This document shows, in pieces, positions 1 to 8,157 of a DNA stretch of 10,621 bases (position 1 is its first letter; the number at the start of each line of letters is the position of its first letter). Below the pieces are notes generated by a model. The model saw nothing but the letters and a program-made list of their open reading frames with translations, had not been told where the DNA came from and did no database searches. The stretch is from Physocladia obscura (lineage: Eukaryota > Chytridiomycota > Chytridiomycetes > Chytridiales > Chytriomycetaceae): the NCBI GenBank assembly GCA_027596945.1, contig JADGJH010000867.1, forward strand, positions 1 to 10,621, written 5' to 3'. Made by a program: the position numbers and the translations under genes.

Positions 1-139
1 CCTTTTGTAAAGGTGTATTGATGCCTGTCTTTTCGGCAAGGTATATTTTGAGGTCCAGGACAGAAGTAGATCCGTCCATGTCAATGTCGATCACATTTTT
101 TTGGAATGCAACTTTGAATGTGATCGATGATGATGACAT
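1..139 (-). CDS. Ubiquitin-like-fold protein, N-terminal 46 codons (partial at left edge)
   Basis: Reading the minus strand from the ATG at 139 gives an open frame to the window edge. It starts MSSSSITFKVAFQKN and goes on through a DxDMDGSTSVLDLK segment, then IYLAEKTGI and TPLQK. This matches the start of a beta-grasp ubiquitin-like domain: two beta strands (residues about 6-12 and 16-21), an acidic loop, then helix 1 with the typical VLDLK...L...TGI...P..QK signature. The helix resembles the UBL of UBLCP1-type (UBL plus CTD phosphatase) and Ubp6/USP14-type proteins, but the part that would decide between them lies outside the window. The start is inferred from the fold beginning right after it. 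Codon use is ordinary and no intron is seen in this piece. Ubiquitin-fold membership is fairly likely; the specific family is unknown. Confidence 0.5.
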   Translation of the reverse strand, partial: MSSSSITFKVAFQKNVIDIDMDGSTSVLDLKIYLAEKTGINTPLQK

Positions 140-1440
140 CCTTGAGGTGTTTTTGGCAGACAAATGTTTCACAAACTCTGACAAAATAATGTTTCACAAA
201 TTGTTGAGACAAAAACTTGATTTTGGGTAACATTTCACATTTTTGTGGTTGAAGTTCTTGAAACCTCAATCTATTGGTGAATTTGGTTGGTATCAGAAGA
301 AAAAAAAACCAGAACCCTTCATACCGAGATCACTACAACCTGAAAAAAAAAAAGATCTGAGACAGGAAGGGAAAGAATAAAAAAAGGAAACAAAAAAGAA
401 GAATAAAATAAATAAAACTAACAAGACAAAGTGAAATAAGCATGGCGTTCTCAAAGTTTTTGCAGGAAAATAATTTTTTCTGATTTTTCCCTGGTTTTCT
501 GAAAATTTTCAGTACATGGAATAACCAAAAGAATAAAGGCAAACAGACAAGCAATAAATAAATACCCAAAACTGGCAGGAGTAGAGCCGGATGAATACAC
601 AAAAAAAACAAATGGGAAAGGAATGCAAAAGAAACCAACAAGCGCAAGATCCCAGAGATCCATAACATAATAAATAGTAAACACTTAGCAATTTTAGTAA
701 TCCTATTAAAATACCCTACACTAGAAATACAGAAAAACATAGTGAAATAATGGGAGAGAATACATGGAAGAGCTGGCAGAGTTATTCCCACCGGGTTTTT
801 TACAACTGTCAGCTAGAGATAGAATAATTGTGGGGAAGAAGGGTTGGTGACTTTTTTCCCACCGGATTTTTTTCTGGTCACTTAAAGGTGGAGAGGAAGA
901 TTTGGGCCTAGGAGATGGTGGAGTGAGAATGACAGATTTGGAAGAAATAGCGAGAGAGGATTTCAAATGGCCACCTGAGAGCAGTGAAGTGACAGGGATT
1001 TGACAGAAGGAGAGCGGATGGAGATATTTTGAGGAGACCTAGAATGGCCACGAGATTGCTGGGATGACAAGTGAAGAGAAGCTGGTGGAAGGTGCAGGAG
1101 TGGGAGAAATAATTTACTTTCAATATTGATAATAAAGGCAGAGCAGCTCTAAGGGGGAATACCCTTCAAAAAAAACAAAACAAAAGCAATAAATAAGTTA
1201 ATAAATAACATATAAATAGACAAATATTTCAAGATAGTTTTTCTTTTGTTTTCAAAGGATAAGTTTTTGGTTTGAAGACACATATTGACTTCTGTTTAAC
1301 TATCCGTATTTAAAGGACTGTTTCTTAAAAGTTTGTATCACTGGATGTGTTCTGGAATTCAACAAACAAATTATTCAAGGCAAGATGTAATTTTTTATTA
1401 TTTATTCATAAAATTGCGATGATATTTTATGTAGCAGTGT
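140..1440. other. AT-rich intergenic region between the UBL gene and the Ctr gene
   Basis: This 1.3-kb stretch should hold the promoter of the divergently placed UBL gene at its left end and the 3' end of the Ctr gene at its right end. The plus strand is strongly A-rich from about 300 to 700 and purine-rich from about 880 to 1110. A short direct repeat, TCCCACCGG followed by a T-run, occurs at 786 and 857. No reading frame here has recognisable protein features. The 152-codon minus-strand frame at 333-791 looks like a product of the T-rich strand, being dominated by Leu and Phe. No tRNA or rRNA was recognised. Confidence 0.6.
1401..1406 (-). promoter_or_regulatory. Candidate poly(A) signal of the Ctr gene
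   Basis: On the minus strand AATAAA lies 35 nt after the TAA stop of the Ctr gene, followed by a second A-rich AATAAT/AAAAAA stretch. Spacing is right for a fungal polyadenylation signal. These hexamers are common by chance in AT-rich DNA. Confidence 0.4.
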
Positions 1441-3111
1441 TTACCATCCGCCAAATAAAAAGGCGCCACCAGCCAGTCCGGCGACAACAGATAAGCACAA
1501 ATATGTATTAAATGTCGCCACAATGAGAATTATCGCAACTAGTAGGACACCTGATTTCATTTTTAACATATTTTATTTACACAAAAACAATCCCAGTAAT
1601 AATCCACTATTACTATTTATATTCTTTTTAACAAGTGAGACTGAATAAAACACAGTTGAGCCTTGGAAAAGAAGAAAAGAAAGGATAAATTTTTGGATTT
1701 CCCTTTTTATCCTTTCTCTTCTTCTTTTCCAAAACTCGAATGTATTTTATTGTCTTACTTGCTACTATTTTCTATGTACGCTCAAAAACCATTTGCTTAA
1801 CTAGTTCACCATCAATTCTAACTGACCTTCTAGTGCTTTGACCAAGGATCGTAATCCGCGCATTTTAGCCTCCCTGATAAGCAACGTTTGGAAGGCGATT
1901 GCACGCGAGAATACTGACGCGCGTATTTGATGCAGTAATAACGGAACGGCGGCTTCTTCGTCAGCATTAGCATTGGCATCGACAGGGAAGCCGGGAGTGG
2001 TGGACGCCGAGTCCAGATCAGCCGAGGCAGCAGGGATTGAAGCGGTGAGGAGCTTGAGCTTGCTTTCGACGACGCGTCTGATTGCCCGCATGGCTTCTAG
2101 CGAGAGGGCGAAGGCAAAGGCGACGGCAATGGCAGCCAAAATGCTTGACTGGCTTGAGCCGGGGATTGCCCAGTCGAAAAGCACACGGTCAGCGGCGAAG
2201 CTGGCGTGTAGGAATGGCGAGTATTGGATGGTGGATATGTTTTTTCTGCAAGGAAAAGCGGCGGGGTGGCGGGCGGCGCAAACGACACGGGCCGACTCGC
2301 ACAGCTCAGGCGGGGTGGCGTCTTCCGGGGTTATCGGAGGGAGAGCGCAGAGGGCGGCGTATGCGAGGAAGGGGTTTGTGGTATTCGCAATAGTGACGGG
2401 ATTCGATATTGCGGTAGTGGTAGTTTCAGTAGTAGTTGTGGTAGTAGTAGTAGAAGTGGTGGTGGGGGTGGTGCTGGTGGGACTGGCTGCGCCACACAGT
2501 TCGGGCGTCGGGTTGAAAGCGAGGGCGGCGCACACGGCGGCCAGCTTCGCGCGCGCGTCGTCGGCCGTCGGGGGCAGCGGAAGCACGACGCTGGCCACGC
2601 ACTGGCGCACAATCGACTGGCGCCGGCACAGCGCCGCAAACGTGCGGCACCCGCGGTGCGACGACGCGGCGCACGCGTTGCCGAGAAGCGTGAACGGCGC
2701 GCACACATTTGCTGCGCCGACGCTGGCTCCTCCGACACCGGCAGCGAAACCATCGTCAGCTCGGCACAGGCGCAGCATCGTGCAGGCTGCCCACGCAACA
2801 GAGCATCAGCCATCTATTACCATATCACCAGCACCAACGCGACTCACCCGCATGTTCTCCGTCGTCTGCACATACGTCCTCTAGCATCGTTAATATGCGC
2901 ACATCGGGAAGCTGGAAATCGGCGCATGAAGGACGTGACTGAGAAATGTGCAGTCAGTCATAATAGTGGATTGCGCCCGACTAGACTCGGCTGGACTTAC
3001 TGGATCAAATACGCACGTATCGGCTGGTTGCGCATGTCCGCCAGTTATTGCGAGTGAGTTGCATAGAAAAACAGCAGCAGCGAATGTGTTTGGTTCAATT
3101 CCACGACGCAT
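1441..3111 (-). CDS. Ctr-family copper-transporter-like membrane protein with Cys-rich ectodomain
   Basis: Exons on the minus strand: 3111-3001, 2938-2848, 2786-1827 and 1550-1441, giving 423 aa. Introns are 62, 61 and 276 nt, with donors GTAAGT, GTGAGT and GTCAGT; phases match at each junction. Residues 1-27 form a likely signal peptide. Residues 28-260 are an ectodomain with 16 cysteines and a Thr-rich linker (about 169-196) encoded by a triplet-repeat tract. TM1 is about 279-297, preceded by VLFDWAIPG and followed by LEAMRAIRRVVE, both Ctr hallmarks. The last exon holds TM2 (VATFNTYL) and TM3 with the GxxxG motif (G412-G416). Ctr proteins import Cu(I) at plasma or vacuolar membranes as trimers. 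Oddly, the TM2 MxxxM pair that forms the selectivity filter aligns to I395 and A399, and the MxM before TM1 is absent, so copper transport is uncertain. Exon 3 is much more GC-rich than its surroundings. Start chosen because it directly precedes the signal peptide. Confidence 0.75.
1632..1761. repeat. Long inverted repeat inside the third Ctr intron
   Basis: The arms 1663-1689 and 1706-1732 match at 26 of 27 positions, with a 16-nt loop. Weaker complementarity continues outward to 1632 and 1761 (23 of 29 aligned positions plus a 2-nt gap). In the minus-strand transcript the single inner mismatch and three of the outer ones would be G-U pairs. It lies wholly inside the intron 1551-1826. It could be an RNA hairpin that shortens the intron, or a small decayed MITE-like insertion. 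Confidence 0.8.
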
Positions 3112-3142
3112 CTCAATATTTGCGCAAAATTTCCAAAAAATG

Positions 3143-3625
3143 CACCTATTTTTTTATCAGAGCTATTTTATACAGTGCTTGTATTTTTTGGTGTTTGGTG
3201 AGTGCGGCCCTGCTTTCAAAACTTGAGTTTCCAGAATGGTCTTTATCCTTATCACTGTCATTTGTATGGGTATGATTATTATCATTGTCAATCTCATTAT
3301 TATCTTTGTTTAGAACAATTGGACGCAAAGATCTCTTGAATCCAGCAATGATTCATCTGTTTGCGCGCATTGAATTTCTCATGTTCTTCATTTGCTGGCG
3401 TAGGGTTCTGATAATCCTGTGAATTGTTTTGCTCTCATACTCAACATCGTCCAAAAGATTTTCAGCAATATCGGCAGTCTCGCGAAGTTGATTAAGAGTC
3501 TACTGTTGCATAGTTTCTTTAAGAAATAGAAAGCGAATGCATTGTGGAGGTTCCTTCAAAATGCTGGATTTTAATTGATGAAGTTGTTCAGTTTGAAGCA
3601 CGCCTTTGGCATTTGAGAAATTTTC
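3143..3625 (-). pseudogene. Probable decayed coding sequence with SNARE-like coiled-coil stretch
   Basis: One minus-strand frame from 3625 to the TAG at 3145-3143 reads as protein-like sequence and is broken only by TAG at 3502-3500 and TGA at 3355-3353. Before the TAG it contains a KGVLQTEQLHQLKSSILKEP stretch. Between the stops lie 48 codons with heptad-like spacing, including LRETADIAENLLDD and TIHRIIRTLRQQM, which resembles a SNARE-type coiled coil. After the TGA it continues with a basic segment and an Asn/Asp-rich tail. Both stops are one C-to-T change from a sense codon (CAG Gln, CGA Arg). An alternative for the first stop is a splice acceptor, since the TAG ends in AG after a plausible tract and leaves the frame open. 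The frame ends 31 bp before the Ctr start codon, leaving little room for separate 3' and 5' regions. I do not recognise a specific family; coding nature is not proven. Confidence 0.3.
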
Positions 3626-3649
3626 TCAAATTGAGTTTTCAAAACTCAA
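3612..3649. repeat. Two back-to-back 19-bp perfect palindromes
   Basis: Positions 3612-3630 read TTTGAGAAA-T-TTTCTCAAA, and 3631-3649 read TTGAGTTTT-C-AAAACTCAA. Each has 9-bp perfect arms and a single central base, and they touch without a gap. The junction CTCAA-A-TTGAG is itself palindromic. They sit at the upstream edge of the decayed minus-strand frame. Function is unknown. Confidence 0.8.
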
Positions 3650-4106
3650 AAACAAGACATTTGGTGGAAAACTCACAATAAATTATTATTTTATTCAACA
3701 AAGAAAATTCCACATAATGAAAAATCAAAACTTGCTCTTTCTTCCTCATCTCACATTCCTATTCTGCTCACATACTCCCAATTTTACTTATAGTATTTAG
3801 AGACAAAGTCAGAATGATGATCTTTGGTAAAAAGGAAAGATCTCTTCCAATATATAGTCCCTAATGAATAAAATTATGTATCCATGTTCAGCTTGAATAT
3901 CAAATACTCTACAAAGTCTTTATTAAGTTTTAAACTCTACACTTCAACTTATATTCATACTTGAATCCCAAACTCTTGTCATTTAGTTCTGAGATATAAA
4001 GTATTGACTAAAGCCACTACAGCTACCAGCAGAACCTTCTACTATTTTCTATAACTTACTGGAACCATACGCCTGTTCCTAGCTATTATTTCACAATTTA
4101 TGTTGC

Positions 4107-4520
4107 ACAGAGTCAGGGGTAGAGTTTTGCAAAATTGTCTTCGATTTTATTGAAATTTTAAAATTAAACCCTGTAGCAACAGTGATTTGTACAGTAGAGG
4201 AAGCAATATCCTGATTATTGAACCAAAAAATATCAACAAATTATAATAGAATGTTAGCTTACAGAATTAGGGGTAGAGTTTCATGTAATTGTGTCAACTT
4301 TGTACAAATTTTTAATTAAATTTGATACAGAATCAGGGGTAGAGCTTTGTGCAATTGTGTTGACTTTCTTCAAATTTTTAATTAAATTGGATCCTGAAGC
4401 AACAGTAATTGGCTCCACAGGGGTAGCAATATCCTGATTATTCAATCAAATAAAAAACAATATCAGCAAATTATAATAGAATGCTGGCTTACACAATCAG
4501 AGGTAGACTTTAGTGGGATT
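4107..4520. repeat. Degenerate tandem array, units of about 155-165 bp plus truncated copies
   Basis: A motif like ACAGAATCAGGGGTAGAG begins copies at 4107, 4261, 4327 and 4491. The first and third copies are nearly full length (154 and 164 bp). They share an AATTTT-TTAATTAAA-type segment, AGCAATATCCTGATTATT and an ATTATAATAGAATG-GCTTAC end. The second copy is cut to 66 bp and the fourth fades after about 30 bp. Copies have diverged, so the array is old. It lacks the short regular repeats of a CRISPR array. Confidence 0.8.
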
Positions 4521-5285
4521 ATTTCAATAGATTCAGTACATTTTGGCTTTCAATTGCTTTCCACCATGCTCATTGCAATTTTAAAGATTGCAATGTGCAG
4601 GTACAGTCAAATTTCTGGGCAGATTTGTCAATGTTGAAGCAGCAGAATGAGGTTTGGGAGCAACTGTTGCAATCTATGCTATGATTGTATACATTCAGGA
4701 TTTTTGGTCCAAATCCTCTTTATTAAAGATTTTTGTTATTCAAAATCCCCCAACTTTCAAATATAAACTATCAACTTTTCAACTGTTCCTGACCACATAA
4801 AGCCTCCCATTCTTATATTCCAGCTTAAGTTTGATGACAGAATGGTACAAGCTTGACTGCCATTGTTGATGTTGTTTTTGAGTGTGTTTTTGTTAATGAA
4901 GATTCCATACAGCTTGAATCTATTCTGCCTTCAACACTTTAGCAAAGCGTGAGCTTGGCAGTTTGAAAATAAAATTGTCTTGGAGCACCTGACAGAAAAC
5001 AGCATTACCAATATTCATGATATCTTTATCAAATTTGAGAAGCAAATCTAATTGCTATGATTTCAGATTTTCCTTCTCTAACCACAAGATCCTATTTTTT
5101 GAGTGTCTCCATGAAAATCTGGAAGCTTAACTGACACAATCCAGTGGTCCCTGACCTATGACACTGGGCCATGATGGCTCCTATGTTGAACCATTCTTCA
5201 TTAGTAAAGGATGGAATAGAACAAATGAAAAGGTTGACCAAACACCATCTGCCTACTTTGCAGTGATTGGAAGCCTCCTGTGTTG

Positions 5286-5352
5286 GTGACAAATTTCAGC
5301 AGGAATCACAGCAGTGCTGCTTTGTTGAAATCAGCAATCAAAAATTTGTCAC
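5286..5352. repeat. Nested inverted repeats 60 bp upstream of the START gene
   Basis: GTGACAAATTT at 5286-5296 is perfectly complementary to AAATTTGTCAC at 5342-5352, with a 45-nt loop. A smaller palindrome AGCAG-TG-CTGCT lies at 5310-5321 inside the loop. It may fall in the promoter or 5' UTR of the gene starting at 5412. No function is shown. Confidence 0.6.
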
Positions 5353-5411
5353 AAAAGTAGCTACATTATTAATATTTACTTATTTATTTCAAATTTATTG
5401 ATTGTTCAAAA

Positions 5412-7991
5412 ATGGATTCAGCTTCTATCTTTTTGGACAATCTCCGGTTCCGAGATTGGGTGGCTTTATTCGGTGCCGCCGCTTGGGACGCTACTGAAAA
5501 GTCTTTGGTGCGGCGCCGTCGCCGCCCGTTGTGGTTGTTGCCGATAACGGCTGCCCTCGTAATGCTCTATTTCGCGTTAATGACAACTCGCGCTATTCCG
5601 TGGCTGCGGTTTGTCCTGTTAAACAATCTGTCCGCGGTGAGTTGGTATATTAATACTGACTTTTGCCAAATCCTAGCGAATAAACTTGTGTTTTTTTTTC
5701 AGAGGACTTATTTCGATCGATTCTTGAAAACCAATACATCTGCCGATACTCCTTCCACGAAAATAAACCCTCCGCCGAAGCCAGCGATTAATCCCCTCCT
5801 TCCTTCAAAAATTATTGACTCGACGCAAATTGTTCCACCGCAAAAACCAGTCCTTCAAATCCAGACCAAAAATTATCAAGCCACTACAGGTAGTGGTCGT
5901 GGCGATGAAGACGATGACCTGTTTTTGGATGCCCAAGAATCTCCTCATCACTTGAAAGACGGCACTACTTCTGCGGCAGGAAACTCTTCAAGCGCACATT
6001 CGTCTACAACAACTTATTCAACTGCAGAGTCACCCACTCCGACTTCTCCTTCTACCGCTGCCACTACTGCTTCTGCTATTACATATTCAGTGCAGGAACA
6101 GAATTCTGAAAATACCACGGTTTCTTCACCAGCTAAAAAACGTCCGAAATACATTTTGGATTATGTTGACATTTTGACTGATGGAAAAGATGTGGCATTG
6201 GTTCCCCAAGAAAAGGTTAATTTTCATTATGATAATTTTTCAATATGTATCTATATAAATATCATCATATATATTAGTTTCTTACATTCACGTCTCTGCA
6301 ATCGAAACATCCAGAACATCAATTCAGCTCTTCTTTGGATACAGCAGTAACCAAAGTGCTGGAACTTGAATATTTAATGAAACTTCAAGAATCTAATCGG
6401 CCGACAAAGCAAAATTGGACATTTGAATGGGAAAAAAATGGTATTGTTGTTCATACCTTGGCTATTCCAGGTTAACATATTCCTTTTGATTTTACTTTAT
6501 ATTTCTGTCTTTGTCCTTTTAAAGACAATTTTTTTTAATACTCCGACATTGATTTAGATTCATCAATTCCAATTGTGCGGGGCAAAGGCAAAATTACTGG
6601 TGGATTCACTATTTCTGAAATTTTCAGTGTGATACGGTCAGCAAAAATTAGTTTATTTTTCATTCACTTTTTTTTAATCATAAAATTCCCATTATTTTCT
6701 GTCAAATATTTCTAAATTATTTTTCTTTTCACAGTTCTCCGACTTGCCGCAAAAAATGGGATCAACGATTCGAAAGTGGAACGCCATTATTTATCTTTAA
6801 TCAAGACGAAACAATTGGGTTTGAAGCTTTGCTCCTATTTCATCGCTGTGAAACATGAAAAATTATACTGACTTATCACTTTTTTAGACATACTATTCAA
6901 AAAGGGTCATACTTTGTTCCGGGCCGTGACATGATTGTTGCATTAACAACTCGTCGACCGTCGCACAAAGAGTTGATCCATGCCGTCACAAGTGTAGACT
7001 ACAAACCATCGACCAGCATTGATATTACTGAGCTACTTCCTCTTCCTAGAGCTGACAACAATAATCTTGTTCGCGCAAATCTTACCGTTTCGGCGTGGAC
7101 GCTCAAATCGATTTTTAGCAACGATGGTATTAATGGACGCGTTGACGAGGTTATTGAGGCTGTATATATTGTGCAAGTTGATCCAAAAGGAAACCTTCCG
7201 TCAGGTATGTCTCCTCACATGGGGAAAAAGCAAAGGAAGTTTTTTTCGAGTTCACCAAAATATGGAACATATATAAAACAGCAATCGTAAAACTCGTTCA
7301 AAATTCAACCCCCCTCGTAATTCCCGCCGTGCAGACATACCTGGAAACAAATGGGCCCGTTCCGTTCATCCTAAACATCCCACCATCTTCTGCTAAAACA
7401 GCTGCATCACTTGTCCATGGCCTGAATCCACTGCCAGCTACACTTTTGCCAAAATTAGAAACCTGGAATGCAGACACTCGCACATACTCACTTCTTCTTT
7501 CAGTCTATCGAAAGTCAACCACCTCAAGGGATGTTGCAATGAATCAAAATAAAAACCTCCATAAACACCGACACACAGCAGGAGAACTCTTGCGCCTCTC
7601 GATTGCAGTGCCTCGTCTTGCATTTTGGACATCTGGCTGTGCAATCACAGCGCAGGTCATTGCAACTGAAAACAATTCCGCAACGACGACTGCAGCAATT
7701 CGTGCCGCTGGCGCGGTTTTCGTTGGGCCTGGAATTTCCACAAATGTTGAAACGCGCCGGCGGAATGGAGTTTTGCAAGGAATTGTTGGGGACATGACGA
7801 TGGCGGTTGTCATGGTGTGGATAAATGAAGATGCTAAGAATTATGACGATGTGGCCGCGGCAGCAGTGGCAGACAATACAAAAGAAATTCGAATCAAAAT
7901 CGAAATGGCTCCAGCTGTAGATGAACAGAATAGCGAAGGTGCTGTGTTTTTTAATGGAAGTGTGGCGGATACTGTTGGAGGAGACGCCTGA
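5412..7991 (+). CDS. Membrane-anchored START-domain lipid-transfer protein with FFAT-like motif
   Basis: Exons: 5412-5636, 5703-6215, 6278-6470, 6558-6636, 6735-6818, 6888-7204 and 7282-7991, giving 706 aa; every junction keeps phase. Introns are 66, 62, 87, 98, 69 and 77 nt; TACTGAC branch-like motifs are visible in the first and fifth. A basic RRRRR stretch (34-38) precedes a hydrophobic segment (39-58). Residues 143-154 read DEDDDLFLDAQE, an acidic tract plus FFAT-like core, the motif by which lipid-transfer proteins bind ER VAP proteins. A Ser/Thr-rich linker follows (about 160-230). Residues about 250-500 form a START domain, with CRKKWDQRFESG (341-352), VPGRDMIVA (375-383) and a final helix after DPKGNLPS. 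START domains bind one lipid in a hydrophobic pocket. Residues 501-706 are unrecognised and beta-rich in appearance. The first intron is in frame without stops, so its retention would add 22 residues. Kozak-like AAAATGG supports the start. The lipid is not predictable. Confidence 0.8.
5904..5939 (+). other. FFAT-like motif in the START protein
   Basis: Codons for residues 143-154 give D-E-D-D-D-L-F-L-D-A-Q-E. Against the FFAT consensus (E-F-F-D-A-x-E, with an acidic upstream flank) the key aromatic at position 2, the D-A at positions 4-5 and the E at position 7 are present. Positions 1 (L) and 3 (L) are weaker. The following Ser-Pro could allow regulation by phosphorylation. This is a motif-level call only. 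Confidence 0.55.
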
Positions 7992-8157
7992 CATAACCTA
8001 TCTGCAATTTTCACTTTTTTAAATTTTTTTTTTTTCTCTTCATTCGTTGTGTTCATTCCTTTTTGATGCAGTTTTGGAATTGTAAAGTACCAAAGTTAGC
8101 CAAGAATTTAAAGGATTTGAACTTGGAAGATTTTCGAATAGATTTTCTCTTAAAAAA

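Larger units (their letters stand above)
3626..5411. other. Gene-poor AT-rich intergenic region with repeats and coding-like debris
   Basis: No intact gene was recognised in 1.8 kb. It holds twin palindromes at its left edge, a degenerate repeat array at 4107-4520, and, from about 4560 to 5290, short frames on both strands that look protein-like but are broken by stops and frame changes. An example is a 66-codon minus-strand frame at 5092-5292, followed downstream in the same frame by DLVVREGKSEIIAIRFASQI after a stop. This could be the remains of a transposable element, but no transposase, integrase or reverse-transcriptase motif was identified. The last 100 bp should contain the START gene promoter and 5' UTR. 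Confidence 0.55.

Noticed and set aside
333..791. 152-codon minus-strand frame rich in Leu and Phe that could look like a multi-pass membrane protein.
   Set aside because: The strand is T-rich, which by itself produces Leu/Phe runs. Overlapping frames look the same, and no family feature is seen.
721..1123. Ser/Pro-rich minus-strand frames at 721-966 and 908-1123.
   Set aside because: They are the complement of a purine-rich tract. They overlap each other in different registers and have no recognisable motif.
1973..3057. Long plus-strand frames (about 300 and 277 codons) across 1973-3057.
   Set aside because: They are antisense to the Ctr exons. Their length comes from the GC-rich composition, they run through its splice sites, and they show no domain-like sequence.
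3500..3502. Possible alternative genetic code with TAG read as Gln.
   Set aside because: None of the three well-supported genes contains an in-frame TAG, and the same frame also has a TGA, so decay or splicing is simpler.
4107..4520. Possible CRISPR-like array.
   Set aside because: The units are long, diverged and irregularly truncated, and the host is eukaryotic.
4560..5292. Coding-like pieces on both strands that might be a decayed transposable element.
   Set aside because: Stops and frame changes are frequent, no transposase, integrase or reverse-transcriptase motif was found, and no terminal repeats were seen. Kept only as a note in the intergenic entry.
7524..7994. Antisense 156-codon frame opposite START exon 7.
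   Set aside because: The plus-strand frame continues the START domain in phase and gives a consistent protein; the antisense frame has no such support.
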